A DNA stretch of 7,704 nucleotides. Source: an uncultured Collinsella sp. Its GTDB lineage: Bacteria > Actinomycetota > Coriobacteriia > Coriobacteriales > Coriobacteriaceae. Both the position numbers and the translations under genes were made by a program. A model generated the notes under the pieces. The model saw only the letters and a list, made by a program, of their open reading frames with translations, ran no database searches and was not told where the DNA came from. Shown here one piece after another: positions 1 through 5,434 of the stretch (positions are counted from its first letter, which is position 1; each line of letters starts with the position of its first letter). Where the stretch lies: the NCBI GenBank assembly GCA_902496335.1, contig CABVAO010000065.1:1-7704 (forward strand), read 5' to 3'.

Positions 1-15
1 AGTTCCGCACGCAAA

Positions 16-38
16 GAAGGCCACTTAATGTGGCCTTC
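16..38 (-). terminator. Hairpin terminator after gatB
   Basis: A perfect 9-bp inverted repeat (GAAGGCCAC and GTGGCCTTC) encloses a 5-nt loop about 65 bases past the gatB stop. On the minus strand the stem ends in TTC and is followed by TTTGC, a short and weak U-tract. It is the natural end of the gatCAB transcript. The plus-strand side (GTCTTG) has an equally weak tract, so it might also stop a convergent gene lying outside the window. The hairpin is seen directly; terminator function is inferred. Confidence 0.65.
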
Positions 39-104
39 GTCTTGCGCAGGACTGTTCGAAATTTTGAGGAAGCACCCGCCCTGCCGGGGCTCCCGGGTTC
101 CCGC

Positions 105-1781
105 TTACGAGAGCGACGTTCTCAGCAATTCGTTGAAGAGCTTCGGGTTGCCCTTGCCGCGGCTCGCCTTCATGCACTGGCCCACCAAAAAGCCGATGAC
201 CTTCTGGTTGCCGTCACGATACTGCTGCGCCTGATCGGCACAGTTTGCCAGCACCTCGTCCACGATCGGCTGCAGCGCGCCGGCATCACTCACCTGACGC
301 ATACCGCGCTCGTCGACGATCTTGTTGGGGTCGTCGCCGGTCTGGGCCATGGCCTCAAAGACCTCGTGCGCCTGGTTGGAGCTGATGGCATCGGTCGCCA
401 GCAGCTTAGCCAGCGCTGCCACCTGAGCCGGCGCGATGCCGGACTCGGTGAGCGACACGCCCGCGCCCTTAAGGTAAGCGATCATCTCGTTCACCAGCAA
501 GTTTGCGACCGTCTGGGCCTCCTTGCCGGCCATACCGGCAGCGGCGGCCTCAAAGAAGTCGGCAAACTCCGGGTCGCCGGCAATCTGCTCGGCATCGGCC
601 GCCTTAATGCCAAAGTCGGCCTCAAAACGGGCGCGCTTGGCATCGGGCAGCTCGGGGATCTCGCCACGGCAACGGTCGATAAACTCGTCGTCCAGGTCGA
701 ACGGCGCCAGGTCGGGATCGGGGAACAGGCGATAGTCGTCGGCCGTCTCCTTCACACGCATGACCACGGTGCGCTTGCGGCTGGGCTCCCAGTGGCGGGT
801 CTCCTGGTAGATGATTCCGCCCTCCTCGAGCACCTCGGCCTGACGGCAGATCTCGTAGGCAAGGCCATCGTGCAGGCTCTTAAACGAGTTGAGGTTCTTG
901 AGCTCGGTCTTGGTGCCCAGCTTGGTCTCGCCGCGGCGGCGCAGCGAAACGTTGCCGTCGCAGCGCATGGAGCCCTTCTCCATGGAGCAGTCCGAAATGC
1001 CCAGCGTCACAAAGATACGGCGGAGCTTCTCCATAAACAGGCGCGCTTCCTCGGGCGTACGCAGATCGGGCTCAGTCACGAGCTCAATCAAAGGCGTGCC
1101 GCAGCGGTTGTAGTCGACGAGCGACTCGGCCGCGGCGGTAATGCGGCCCTCGGCACCGCCCACATGCACCATCTTGGCGGCGTCCTCCTCCATGTGGATG
1201 CGCAGGATGCGGATGGGCACCGTGTAGGAACCGTCCTCGCGGCGCTCGGGCATCTGCAGGTTGGACGCGTCGTAGCTGGCCAGATGGCCGGCACGCTGGT
1301 TGCCCTCGCGCATGGTCGACGTCATGGACGTGGACAGGCCCTCGGCGTTGGCCGAAGCGCTCGCCAGGCTCTGGGCCTCGGCCTCGCCAAACGCGCAGTC
1401 GGGGCGCTCGGCGGCACCGCGACCGGTCACGTCCAGATCCAGGTGACCGTACATGGCAAAAGCGACCGGACCCTGCGTGGTCTGGAAGTTCTTGGCCATA
1501 TCGGGATAGAAGTAGTGCTTGCGGTAGAACATCGAGTGGCGCTGGATCTCGCAGTTGGTAGCGAGACCGGCCTTGACGATGCTCTCGATGGCGCGCTTGT
1601 TGGGCACCGGCAGGGCGCCGGGCAGGCCCAGGCACACCGGGCACACGTTGGCGTTGGGCTCGTCATCGTGGCTGAGCCTGCAGTTGCAGAACATCTTGGT
1701 ATCGAGTGCGGTGAGCTCGGTATGGATCTCCAGGCCGATCACGGCCTCCCAATCCTGCAGGACCTCGGAAAGCTCCTTCAT
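105..1781 (-). CDS. gatB: Asp/Glu-tRNA amidotransferase subunit B (GatB), with an extra internal segment
   Basis: GatB binds mischarged Glu-tRNA(Gln) or Asp-tRNA(Asn), activates its acid side chain with ATP, and transfers ammonia delivered from GatA; it acts in the cytoplasm in the GatCAB complex. The 558-residue product opens with the family signature WEAVIGLEIH. A four-cysteine zinc site follows (C32, C34, C47, C50, in FCNC and VCPVCLGLPGALP), then FYRKHYFYPD, RIHMEEDAAK, TKTELKNLNSFKS, QETRHW and DYRLFPDPDL. A helical region and a YqeY-like tRNA-binding tail come last (GFLVGQCMKASRGKGNP near the end). Family members are usually about 475-500 residues; the excess sits mostly at residues ~121-185, between the GHLDLDV strand and the YTVPIRILRIH strand. 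The start overlaps the gatA stop as TAATG, and AAGGGAGG lies 9 bases upstream. The identification is secure; the role of the insertion is unknown. Confidence 0.97.
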   Translation of the reverse strand: MKELSEVLQDWEAVIGLEIHTELTALDTKMFCNCRLSHDDEPNANVCPVCLGLPGALPVPNKRAIESIVKAGLATNCEIQRHSMFYRKHYFYPDMAKNFQTTQGPVAFAMYGHLDLDVTGRGAAERPDCAFGEAEAQSLASASANAEGLSTSMTSTMREGNQRAGHLASYDASNLQMPERREDGSYTVPIRILRIHMEEDAAKMVHVGGAEGRITAAAESLVDYNRCGTPLIELVTEPDLRTPEEARLFMEKLRRIFVTLGISDCSMEKGSMRCDGNVSLRRRGETKLGTKTELKNLNSFKSLHDGLAYEICRQAEVLEEGGIIYQETRHWEPSRKRTVVMRVKETADDYRLFPDPDLAPFDLDDEFIDRCRGEIPELPDAKRARFEADFGIKAADAEQIAGDPEFADFFEAAAAGMAGKEAQTVANLLVNEMIAYLKGAGVSLTESGIAPAQVAALAKLLATDAISSNQAHEVFEAMAQTGDDPNKIVDERGMRQVSDAGALQPIVDEVLANCADQAQQYRDGNQKVIGFLVGQCMKASRGKGNPKLFNELLRTSLS

Positions 1782-3295
1782 TACAGCTCGCCTCCCTTCC
1801 CGGCAAAATCGGGCGCGACGGAAAGCGCGGGCGCACCCGTGGCGGCATCGGCAAAGCCGCGCTCCAGGGCGCGGGCAAACGTGAGCAGCTGACGGTCCTT
1901 AAAGGCCGGACCAACCAGCTGGGCAGAAACGGGCAGCTTGCTGTCCTCGCCCAGGCCCAGCGGCACCGAGATACCACCGTTGCCGCAAATGTTGAGCGAA
2001 ATGGTGTACAGGTCGGAGAGGTACATCTGCGTGGGGTCGCTGATCTCGCCAAACTTAAAGGCCGTGCGCGGCGAGGCGGGCATGAGGATGGTGTCCACCT
2101 TGGCATACGCGGCGTCGTAGTCCCGCGTGATGAGCGTGCGAGCCTTTTGCGCGGCGTAGTAGTACTTGTCGTACACGCCCGAGCTCAGCAGGTAGGCGCC
2201 GAGCATCTGACGGCGCTTGGCCTCGGCGCCAAAGCCGTGGGCGCGCGACAGCGAGCTCTGGTCGGACAGGTTGGCGCAGCCCTCCTCCTGATAGCCGTAA
2301 CGAATGCCGTCGAAGCGGGCCAAGTTGGAGAACGCCTCGGCCGGGCCGATGACGTAGTAGGCGGCGATGGCGGCGTCCAGGTGCGGCAGGTCGACCTCGA
2401 CCAGCTCGGCGCCCTGGTTCTGCAGCTCCTGGGCGGCGCGCTGAACGGCGGCCTTGACCTCGGGCGTCAGGCCCTCGGCCTCCATAAACGCGGGGATGAT
2501 GCCCACGCGCTTGCCCTCGATACTGTCGTTGAGATGCTCGGTAAAGTCGACGGCGCAGTCCTGGCTGGTGCAGTCGTACGGATCGTGGCCCGCGCCGGTA
2601 AGCGCGTTCATGGCCAGCGCGACGTCCTCGACCGTGCGGCCAAAGGGGCCCACCTGGTCGAGCGACGAGCCAAAGGCAACCACGCCGTAACGGCTCACGG
2701 CGCCATACGTGGGCTTAAAGCCCACCACGCCGCACAGCGACGCCGGCTGGCGAATGGAGCCGCCGGTGTCCGAGCCCAGCGAGAGCGCGACCTCGCCCGC
2801 AGCGACGGCGGCAGCGGAGCCGCCCGAGGAGCCGCCGGGCACGCGCTCGGTATCCCAGGGGTTGTTGGTGCGGTGGAACGCCGAGCTCTCGGTGGAGCTG
2901 CCAAAGGCGAACTCGTCCATGTTGGCCTTGCCCATGGGCAGGCAGCCGGCATCGAGCATGCGCTGGACGCAAGTGGCGGTGTAGACGCTCTGGTAGTCCT
3001 CGAGCATGCGGGAAGCGCAGGTGGTGCGCGTGCCCACGAGGTTCATGTTGTCCTTAATGGCCAGCGGCACGCCCGCGAGCGGGGGCAGTGGCTTGCCTGC
3101 GGCACGGTCGGCATCCACGCGCGCGGCGGCCTCGAGTGCAAGCTCGGGCGCCACCTGCAGGAATGCCTGGACCCCGCCCTCGCGCGCCTCGATGGCGGCA
3201 AGGGAGGCCTGGGCCACCTCGGTAGCGGTAAAGTCGCCGGCGGCAACGCCCGCGGCGATCTGGGCAGCAGTAAGGGAATCGAAGCTCTGCGCCAT
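1781..3295 (-). CDS. gatA: Asp/Glu-tRNA amidotransferase subunit A (GatA), amidase
   Basis: GatA hydrolyses glutamine (or asparagine) and channels the ammonia to GatB for transamidation of tRNA-bound Glu or Asp. The 504-residue protein is a full-length amidase-signature enzyme. It shows GVPLAIKDN with catalytic K81, GKANMDEFAFGSS, then the glycine/serine signature PGGSSGGSAAAV with S156, and SDTGGSIRQPA with S180. This is the Ser-cisSer-Lys triad, at spacing matching characterised GatA proteins (Lys79, Ser154 and Ser178 in Staphylococcus aureus, from general knowledge). The C-terminal part keeps the DAAYAKVDTILMPASPRTAF and ICGNGGISVPLGL segments. It starts inside the gatC stop (TAATG), preceded by a GGGGGAG purine run in the end of gatC, so translation is probably coupled to gatC. 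Nothing looks broken. Confidence 0.98.
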   Translation of the reverse strand: MAQSFDSLTAAQIAAGVAAGDFTATEVAQASLAAIEAREGGVQAFLQVAPELALEAAARVDADRAAGKPLPPLAGVPLAIKDNMNLVGTRTTCASRMLEDYQSVYTATCVQRMLDAGCLPMGKANMDEFAFGSSTESSAFHRTNNPWDTERVPGGSSGGSAAAVAAGEVALSLGSDTGGSIRQPASLCGVVGFKPTYGAVSRYGVVAFGSSLDQVGPFGRTVEDVALAMNALTGAGHDPYDCTSQDCAVDFTEHLNDSIEGKRVGIIPAFMEAEGLTPEVKAAVQRAAQELQNQGAELVEVDLPHLDAAIAAYYVIGPAEAFSNLARFDGIRYGYQEEGCANLSDQSSLSRAHGFGAEAKRRQMLGAYLLSSGVYDKYYYAAQKARTLITRDYDAAYAKVDTILMPASPRTAFKFGEISDPTQMYLSDLYTISLNICGNGGISVPLGLGEDSKLPVSAQLVGPAFKDRQLLTFARALERGFADAATGAPALSVAPDFAGKGGEL

Positions 3296-3606
3296 TATTC
3301 GCTCTCCCCCTCTCCCAAAATGGACGGCACGCGGAAGTAGCGGTCGCGCGCGCTGCCGGCGTTTTCGAGCGCGACGTCGAGCGGCAGGTCGCGCTCGGGC
3401 TCGCGCAGGTCATCGCCCATCACGTTGGACAGGCTTCCGATAGGATGGAACGTGGGCTCCACGTCGGGCAAGTCATATTGCAAGACGGGCTCGAGCATCT
3501 GGACGGCGTCGTTCAGGTAGGACGTCATCTGGGTGAGCTCGTCATCGGTCAGTGCGATCTTTGCGTACTCGGCGATGCCGCGCACGTCTTTCTCGCTGAG
3601 TGCCAT
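3295..3606 (-). CDS. gatC: Asp/Glu-tRNA amidotransferase subunit C (GatC)
   Basis: GatC is the small belt-like subunit that wraps around and stabilises GatA and tethers it to GatB. From the preferred start the product is 103 residues, normal for the family. It shows the usual pattern: an N-terminal helix (SEKDVRGIAEYAKIALTDDEL), a central VEPTFHPIGSLSNVMGDD segment resembling the family's P..hp....lReD block, and the C-terminal DRYFRVPSIL, which ends the domain. An ATG at 3624 in the same frame would add six residues (MRKGAP), but it has no Shine-Dalgarno sequence, and GGAAGGGAG lies just before the ATG at 3606, so the shorter form is chosen. The gene leads the operon and overlaps gatA by one base. 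Confidence 0.95.
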   Translation of the reverse strand: MALSEKDVRGIAEYAKIALTDDELTQMTSYLNDAVQMLEPVLQYDLPDVEPTFHPIGSLSNVMGDDLREPERDLPLDVALENAGSARDRYFRVPSILGEGESE

Positions 3607-3611
3607 AGGCG

Positions 3612-3620
3612 CTCCCTTCC
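3612..3620 (-). promoter_or_regulatory. gatC ribosome binding site
   Basis: The minus-strand sequence GGAAGGGAG ends 5 bases before the ATG at 3606 (AAGG is 8 bases before it). It favours this start over the in-frame ATG at 3624, whose upstream sequence (GGTTTAACTGTT) carries no purine-rich site. Confidence 0.75.
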
Positions 3621-3641
3621 GCATAACAGTTAAACCGCTCT

Positions 3642-3647
3642 AGTATA
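3642..3647 (-). promoter_or_regulatory. Putative -10 element of the gatCAB promoter
   Basis: The minus strand reads CTGTATACTAG, which contains TATACT, a five-of-six match to the bacterial -10 hexamer. Transcription would start about 30 bases before the gatC ATG, leaving a short leader. No good -35 hexamer lies 16-18 bases upstream (TGCTCC is the best at 17), so the promoter is supported by its -10 and its position only. Confidence 0.45.
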
Positions 3648-3739
3648 CAGGGCGGCGCCGGCTTGGAGCAGGCGCTTTACCCAAATGCAGCGAAAACGTA
3701 ACGAGGGCGGCGGACTGGCAGGCGGCGGGCTGGCGGTTC

Positions 3740-3843
3740 TGCAGCGAAACCGCACCGTCCATAGCGAAAACCGTCTCGTCCACAACGAAGACTGTCTCGT
3801 CCGCAGCGAAGACCATCTCGCCCGCAGCGAAAAGCATCACAAC
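3740..3843. repeat. Five imperfect ~21-bp tandem repeats upstream of gatC
   Basis: Five consecutive units start at 3740, 3760, 3781, 3802 and 3823. The first is 20 bp by a one-base deletion and the others are 21 bp. The shared core, as written in unit 2, is AGCGAAAACCGTCTCGTC; the units differ at several positions each. A sixth, displaced partial copy (TGCAGCGAAAACG) begins near 3685. Because the period is divisible by three, several frames stay open on both strands and encode heptads: FAADETV-like in one minus frame, RCGRDGL-like in another, and NRLVHNE-like on plus. The last unit runs into the left arm of the large inverted repeat that follows. Function is unknown; no direct evidence supports a gene here. 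Confidence 0.8.
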
Positions 3844-3891
3844 ATTCGACGCTTTTCGTCAAAATCGCGATTTTCATCGAATGTTGTGATG
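3835..3891. repeat. 15-bp inverted repeat enclosing a 14-bp palindrome
   Basis: CATCACAACATTCGA at 3835-3849 is matched exactly by its reverse complement at 3877-3891, with 27 bases between. Inside, 3861-3874 reads AAAATCGCGATTTT, a perfect palindrome. Two further pairings overlap: GACG (3848-3851) with CGTC (3857-3860), and CGAAAAGC (3828-3835) with GCTTTTCG (3851-3858). In minus-strand RNA the outer stem is followed by CTTTTCG, so it could serve as a second terminator for the sortase transcript. It could equally be a dispersed intergenic repeat or a protein-binding site. The pairing is seen directly; the role is not known. Confidence 0.8.
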
Positions 3892-3905
3892 GTTTGGAAG
3901 TCCCG

Positions 3906-3940
3906 ACCACCACAAAGGCGCTTGTCCCCTTTGTGGTGGT
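3906..3940 (-). terminator. 13-bp stem-loop just downstream of the sortase gene
   Basis: ACCACCACAAAGG at 3906-3918 pairs perfectly with 3928-3940 around a 9-nt loop, starting 13 bases past the sortase stop. The position suggests the 3' end of the sortase mRNA. There is no U-tract after it on either strand (CGGGAC on minus, TCTGAAC on plus), so it is not a classic intrinsic terminator. It may act as an RNA-stabilising or processing structure, or be a repeat element. Confidence 0.5.
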
Positions 3941-3953
3941 TCTGAACGATGTC

Positions 3954-4892
3954 CTATGCCGAGGCCTTGGCCTTGCGGCGCTTGCGGACCGCGTGGATCA
4001 CGATGTCCAGCAGCAACAGCACAATGGCTACGACCACAATGAGCACGGCGAACTCGCGCTTGCCCCAGTGGCGGCCGGCCAGCGACTTTTGCTTGTCGAC
4101 GTCCTTCTTGCTGTACTTGGTGCGCACGCAATGCACCAGCAGGCGATGGTCGTTCACGCCGTAGGGCGTGCAGGTAACGAGCGTCACCTTGTCGGCGCCG
4201 GGCTCGATGGTCAGCGACTCCATCTCCTCGGGCAGCACGACCTCGGAGTCCACCATCTTGTAGGCGAGCGTCTTGTTCATGGTGTGCAGCAGCACCAGGT
4301 CGCCGGGCTCCAGCGAGTGAATGTCGTCGAACATGCTCAGGTTGCGCATACCCGAGTGCGCGGTGAGCACGCAATGCGTCGAGGTGCCGCCCACCGGCAG
4401 GCTCGTGCCCTCCAGGTGGCCGACGCCCGCCATGAGGACTTCCTCGCTCGTGCCGTGGTAGATGGGCATGCTCACGTCGATGGAGGGGATTTCGACCCAG
4501 CTCATCATGGGGTCGCGGTCAAAGATGAGCTGCTGAGCGTAGGGCTCGATCTGGTCGGCGGGAAGCTCGGTGGCCTCGCCCGCCAGCTGCTCGTTAAAGG
4601 AGCGCGCCTGGAGCAGGATGCGCTCGCGCTCCTCGGCAGACAGCGCGTCCACGGTGCTGGACACCGTGCTAATCTGGTTGAACACGCCCGAGGCCTCGAG
4701 CCGGTCCAGGATCCACGGCCAGGTCATAAGGCCCACGCCAATAAGGATGATGATGATGGTGATGAGCCGGTCGGCCCAGCGCGGCAGCCGCTTGCGACGG
4801 CGCTTGGGCTTTGGTTGAGGTTTGGGTTGAGGGCTTGAGCCACCGTTGGCCGCGGTGTTATTGCTCTTCATATGTTTGGCGCCCTGCACCAT
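3954..4892 (-). CDS. Class C sortase (pilin-polymerising transpeptidase)
   Basis: Class C sortases cleave the sorting signal of pilins and join its threonine to a lysine of the next subunit, outside the membrane. The 312-residue protein has a short cytoplasmic tail rich in Pro and Lys (PQPKPQPKPKRRRKR), a signal anchor at ~43-62, and a family-typical core (IPSIDVSMPIYHGTSEEVL, GVGHLEGTSLPVGG). The catalytic residues are H179 (TAHSGM), C241 (TLVTCTPYGVN) and R250 (NDHRLLV). A second membrane segment at ~281-301 and a basic tail follow, the two-membrane layout usual for class C. The Asp-Pro-aromatic lid motif common in this class is not evident in residues 63-131; the only DP there is D127-P128, directly before the first core strand. 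The start has AAAGGAG 9 bases upstream. The pilin gene lies upstream on the same strand, so pilin is the likely substrate. Confidence 0.93.
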   Translation of the reverse strand: MVQGAKHMKSNNTAANGGSSPQPKPQPKPKRRRKRLPRWADRLITIIIILIGVGLMTWPWILDRLEASGVFNQISTVSSTVDALSAEERERILLQARSFNEQLAGEATELPADQIEPYAQQLIFDRDPMMSWVEIPSIDVSMPIYHGTSEEVLMAGVGHLEGTSLPVGGTSTHCVLTAHSGMRNLSMFDDIHSLEPGDLVLLHTMNKTLAYKMVDSEVVLPEEMESLTIEPGADKVTLVTCTPYGVNDHRLLVHCVRTKYSKKDVDKQKSLAGRHWGKREFAVLIVVVAIVLLLLDIVIHAVRKRRKAKASA

Positions 4893-4901
4893 CGCCGGTC
4901 A

Positions 4902-4908
4902 CTCCTTT
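4902..4908 (-). promoter_or_regulatory. Sortase ribosome binding site
   Basis: AAAGGAG on the minus strand ends 9 bases before the ATG at 4892. It fixes this start over the next in-frame ATG seven codons later, which has no comparable site. Confidence 0.75.
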
Positions 4909-4930
4909 ACAGCTCAGGTTGTCTGAACAA

Positions 4931-4936
4931 ATAATA
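4931..4936 (-). promoter_or_regulatory. Possible -10 element for the sortase gene
   Basis: The minus strand reads GCTATTATTTG, containing TATTAT (five of six matches to the -10 consensus), about 38 bases before the sortase start. The nearest -35-like hexamer, TTGTCC at 4960-4965, is 23 bases upstream, which is too far for a normal spacer. A dedicated sortase promoter is plausible because a terminator closes the pilin transcript, but this element is weak evidence. Confidence 0.25.
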
Positions 4937-5023
4937 GCCGATTAGCGAGCTTCCACGCCGGACAACGCAGCCTGGCAGCATTGCGCAGCGCGAGTATGGG
5001 CCCGCATTTGAGTTTTCAAAATG

Positions 5024-5049
5024 TCCCGAATCGGCTGAGCGATTCGGGA
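5024..5049. repeat. 10-bp inverted repeat (hairpin or operator)
   Basis: TCCCGAATCG at 5024-5033 pairs exactly with CGATTCGGGA at 5040-5049 around a 6-base loop. On the minus strand the stem is followed by CATTTTG, a short U-run, so it could terminate a minus-strand RNA starting in the gap. On the plus strand it abuts TACAAT (5050-5055), a -10-like hexamer, and on the minus strand TTGACA (5055-5060) lies just upstream. An operator or attenuator role is therefore also possible. Neither promoter-like hexamer has a good partner at normal spacing. Confidence 0.55.
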
Positions 5050-5125
5050 TACAATGTCAATAGAAAACGACGCACCCCGCGTAAGTGTACGAGAGCGCGG
5101 GCGGCCTAGTTTTCAGCTTTTGTTA

Positions 5126-5153
5126 AATGCCCGGGATCCGACCCCCGGGCATT
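5126..5153 (+). terminator. Terminator-like GC-rich hairpin, plus strand
   Basis: AATGCCCGGG at 5126-5135 pairs exactly with CCCGGGCATT at 5144-5153 around an 8-base loop. It is followed on the plus strand by CTTATTT, a usable U-tract. On the minus strand the stem is followed only by TAACAAAAG, so plus-strand termination fits better. No plus-strand gene is visible upstream, so if this is a terminator it would end an unannotated small RNA or antisense transcript. Confidence 0.4.
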
Positions 5154-5181
5154 CTTATTTGCGCTTTCGACGCAAATGCCG

Positions 5182-5278
5182 TCCACCGTCCGCACCGCGC
5201 GTGCGCCTACGGACCTTAAACCGAACCTCATACGAGTCAAGAAACGCGATGACGGATGAGTCCGCATCGGACGGTGGA
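5182..5278. repeat. Long-range 11-bp inverted repeat with a competing local hairpin
   Basis: TCCACCGTCCG at 5182-5192 is complementary to CGGACGGTGGA at 5268-5278, 75 bases apart. The right arm can instead pair locally: GTCCG (5260-5264) with CGGAC (5268-5272) around a CAT loop. The two structures exclude each other. On the minus strand this lies after the pilin terminator and before the sortase gene. Confidence 0.5.
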
Positions 5279-5303
5279 GGCTGCCTGTGTTGTCCAAAAA
5301 GAA

Positions 5304-5334
5304 CGGGGCAAACTCCAGCGCGGAGTCTGCCCCG
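5304..5334 (-). terminator. Intrinsic terminator of the backbone pilin gene
   Basis: A 13-position stem at 5304-5316 and 5322-5334 (CGGGGCA and ACTCC blocks with their complements) has one A/C mismatch and a 5-base loop. On the minus strand it is followed by TTCTTTTTGG. A GC-rich stem with a U-tract makes this the best terminator in the window. It lies about 100 bases past the pilin stop and would separate pilin mRNA from the sortase or restrict readthrough to it. Confidence 0.85.
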
Positions 5335-5434
5335 AAAAGAGAATGGCAAAGCAAGAACGTCGATGGACGAGAAAAGTGTCCGCAAGTCTCATGGCCATCA
5401 CATCCCACCTGCCAAAGGGATGGGTGAGCGAGCG

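Larger units (their letters stand above)
4893..5434 (-). other. Gene-free, hairpin-rich gap between pilin and sortase genes
   Basis: No convincing coding frame lies in these ~540 bases. In minus-strand order they hold the pilin terminator (5304-5334), a long-range 11-bp inverted repeat (5182-5278), a 7-bp hairpin ATTTGCG/CGCAAAT (5157-5177), a 10-bp GC-rich hairpin (5126-5153), a 6-bp hairpin CCCGCG/CGCGGG (5076-5101), a 10-bp hairpin (5024-5049), and finally the sortase leader. The density of perfect stems suggests a structured leader, a small RNA, or remnants of repeats. I cannot assign a known RNA family. Confidence 0.5.

Noticed and set aside
84..96. Small hairpin CCGGG/CCCGG just past gatB
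   Set aside because: It is only 5 bp with a 3-base loop and no U-tract; the 9-bp hairpin at 16-38 is the better terminator candidate.
30..1892. 620-codon open frame on the plus strand
   Set aside because: It lies wholly opposite gatB, its translation is low-complexity and rich in Leu, Gly, Ala, Val and His, and it matches no family. Long antisense frames are expected opposite GC-rich coding sequence.
2147..3340. 397-codon open frame on the plus strand
   Set aside because: It is the antisense shadow of gatA, with the same Gly/Ala/Val/Leu-rich make-up and no ribosome site.
3640..3840. Minus-strand frame with FAADETV-like heptads as a small gene
   Set aside because: The start (GTG/ATG inside the inverted repeat) has no ribosome site, the frame ends in the putative gatC promoter, and openness follows from the 21-bp period.
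3677..3877. Minus-strand frame beginning MKIAILTKS with RCGRDGL-like repeats, as a possible modified-peptide precursor
   Set aside because: No Shine-Dalgarno sequence precedes the ATG, no maturation enzyme is nearby, and other frames over the same repeats are equally open.
3835..3891. Invertible promoter flanked by inverted repeats
   Set aside because: The 27-base segment between the arms is too short for a typical invertible element, contains no clear promoter, and no invertase gene is in the window.
5041..5068. Possible dif/Xer recombination site
   Set aside because: Only a few bases (such as ATGTCAA) resemble the XerD half; the central region and XerC half do not match.
5251..5280. Hammerhead-ribozyme-like string GGATGAGTCCG followed by CGGAC
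   Set aside because: The core needs CUGAUGA and GAAA. Here the first is CGGATGA and the second reads GGTGGA, so the catalytic core is not met.
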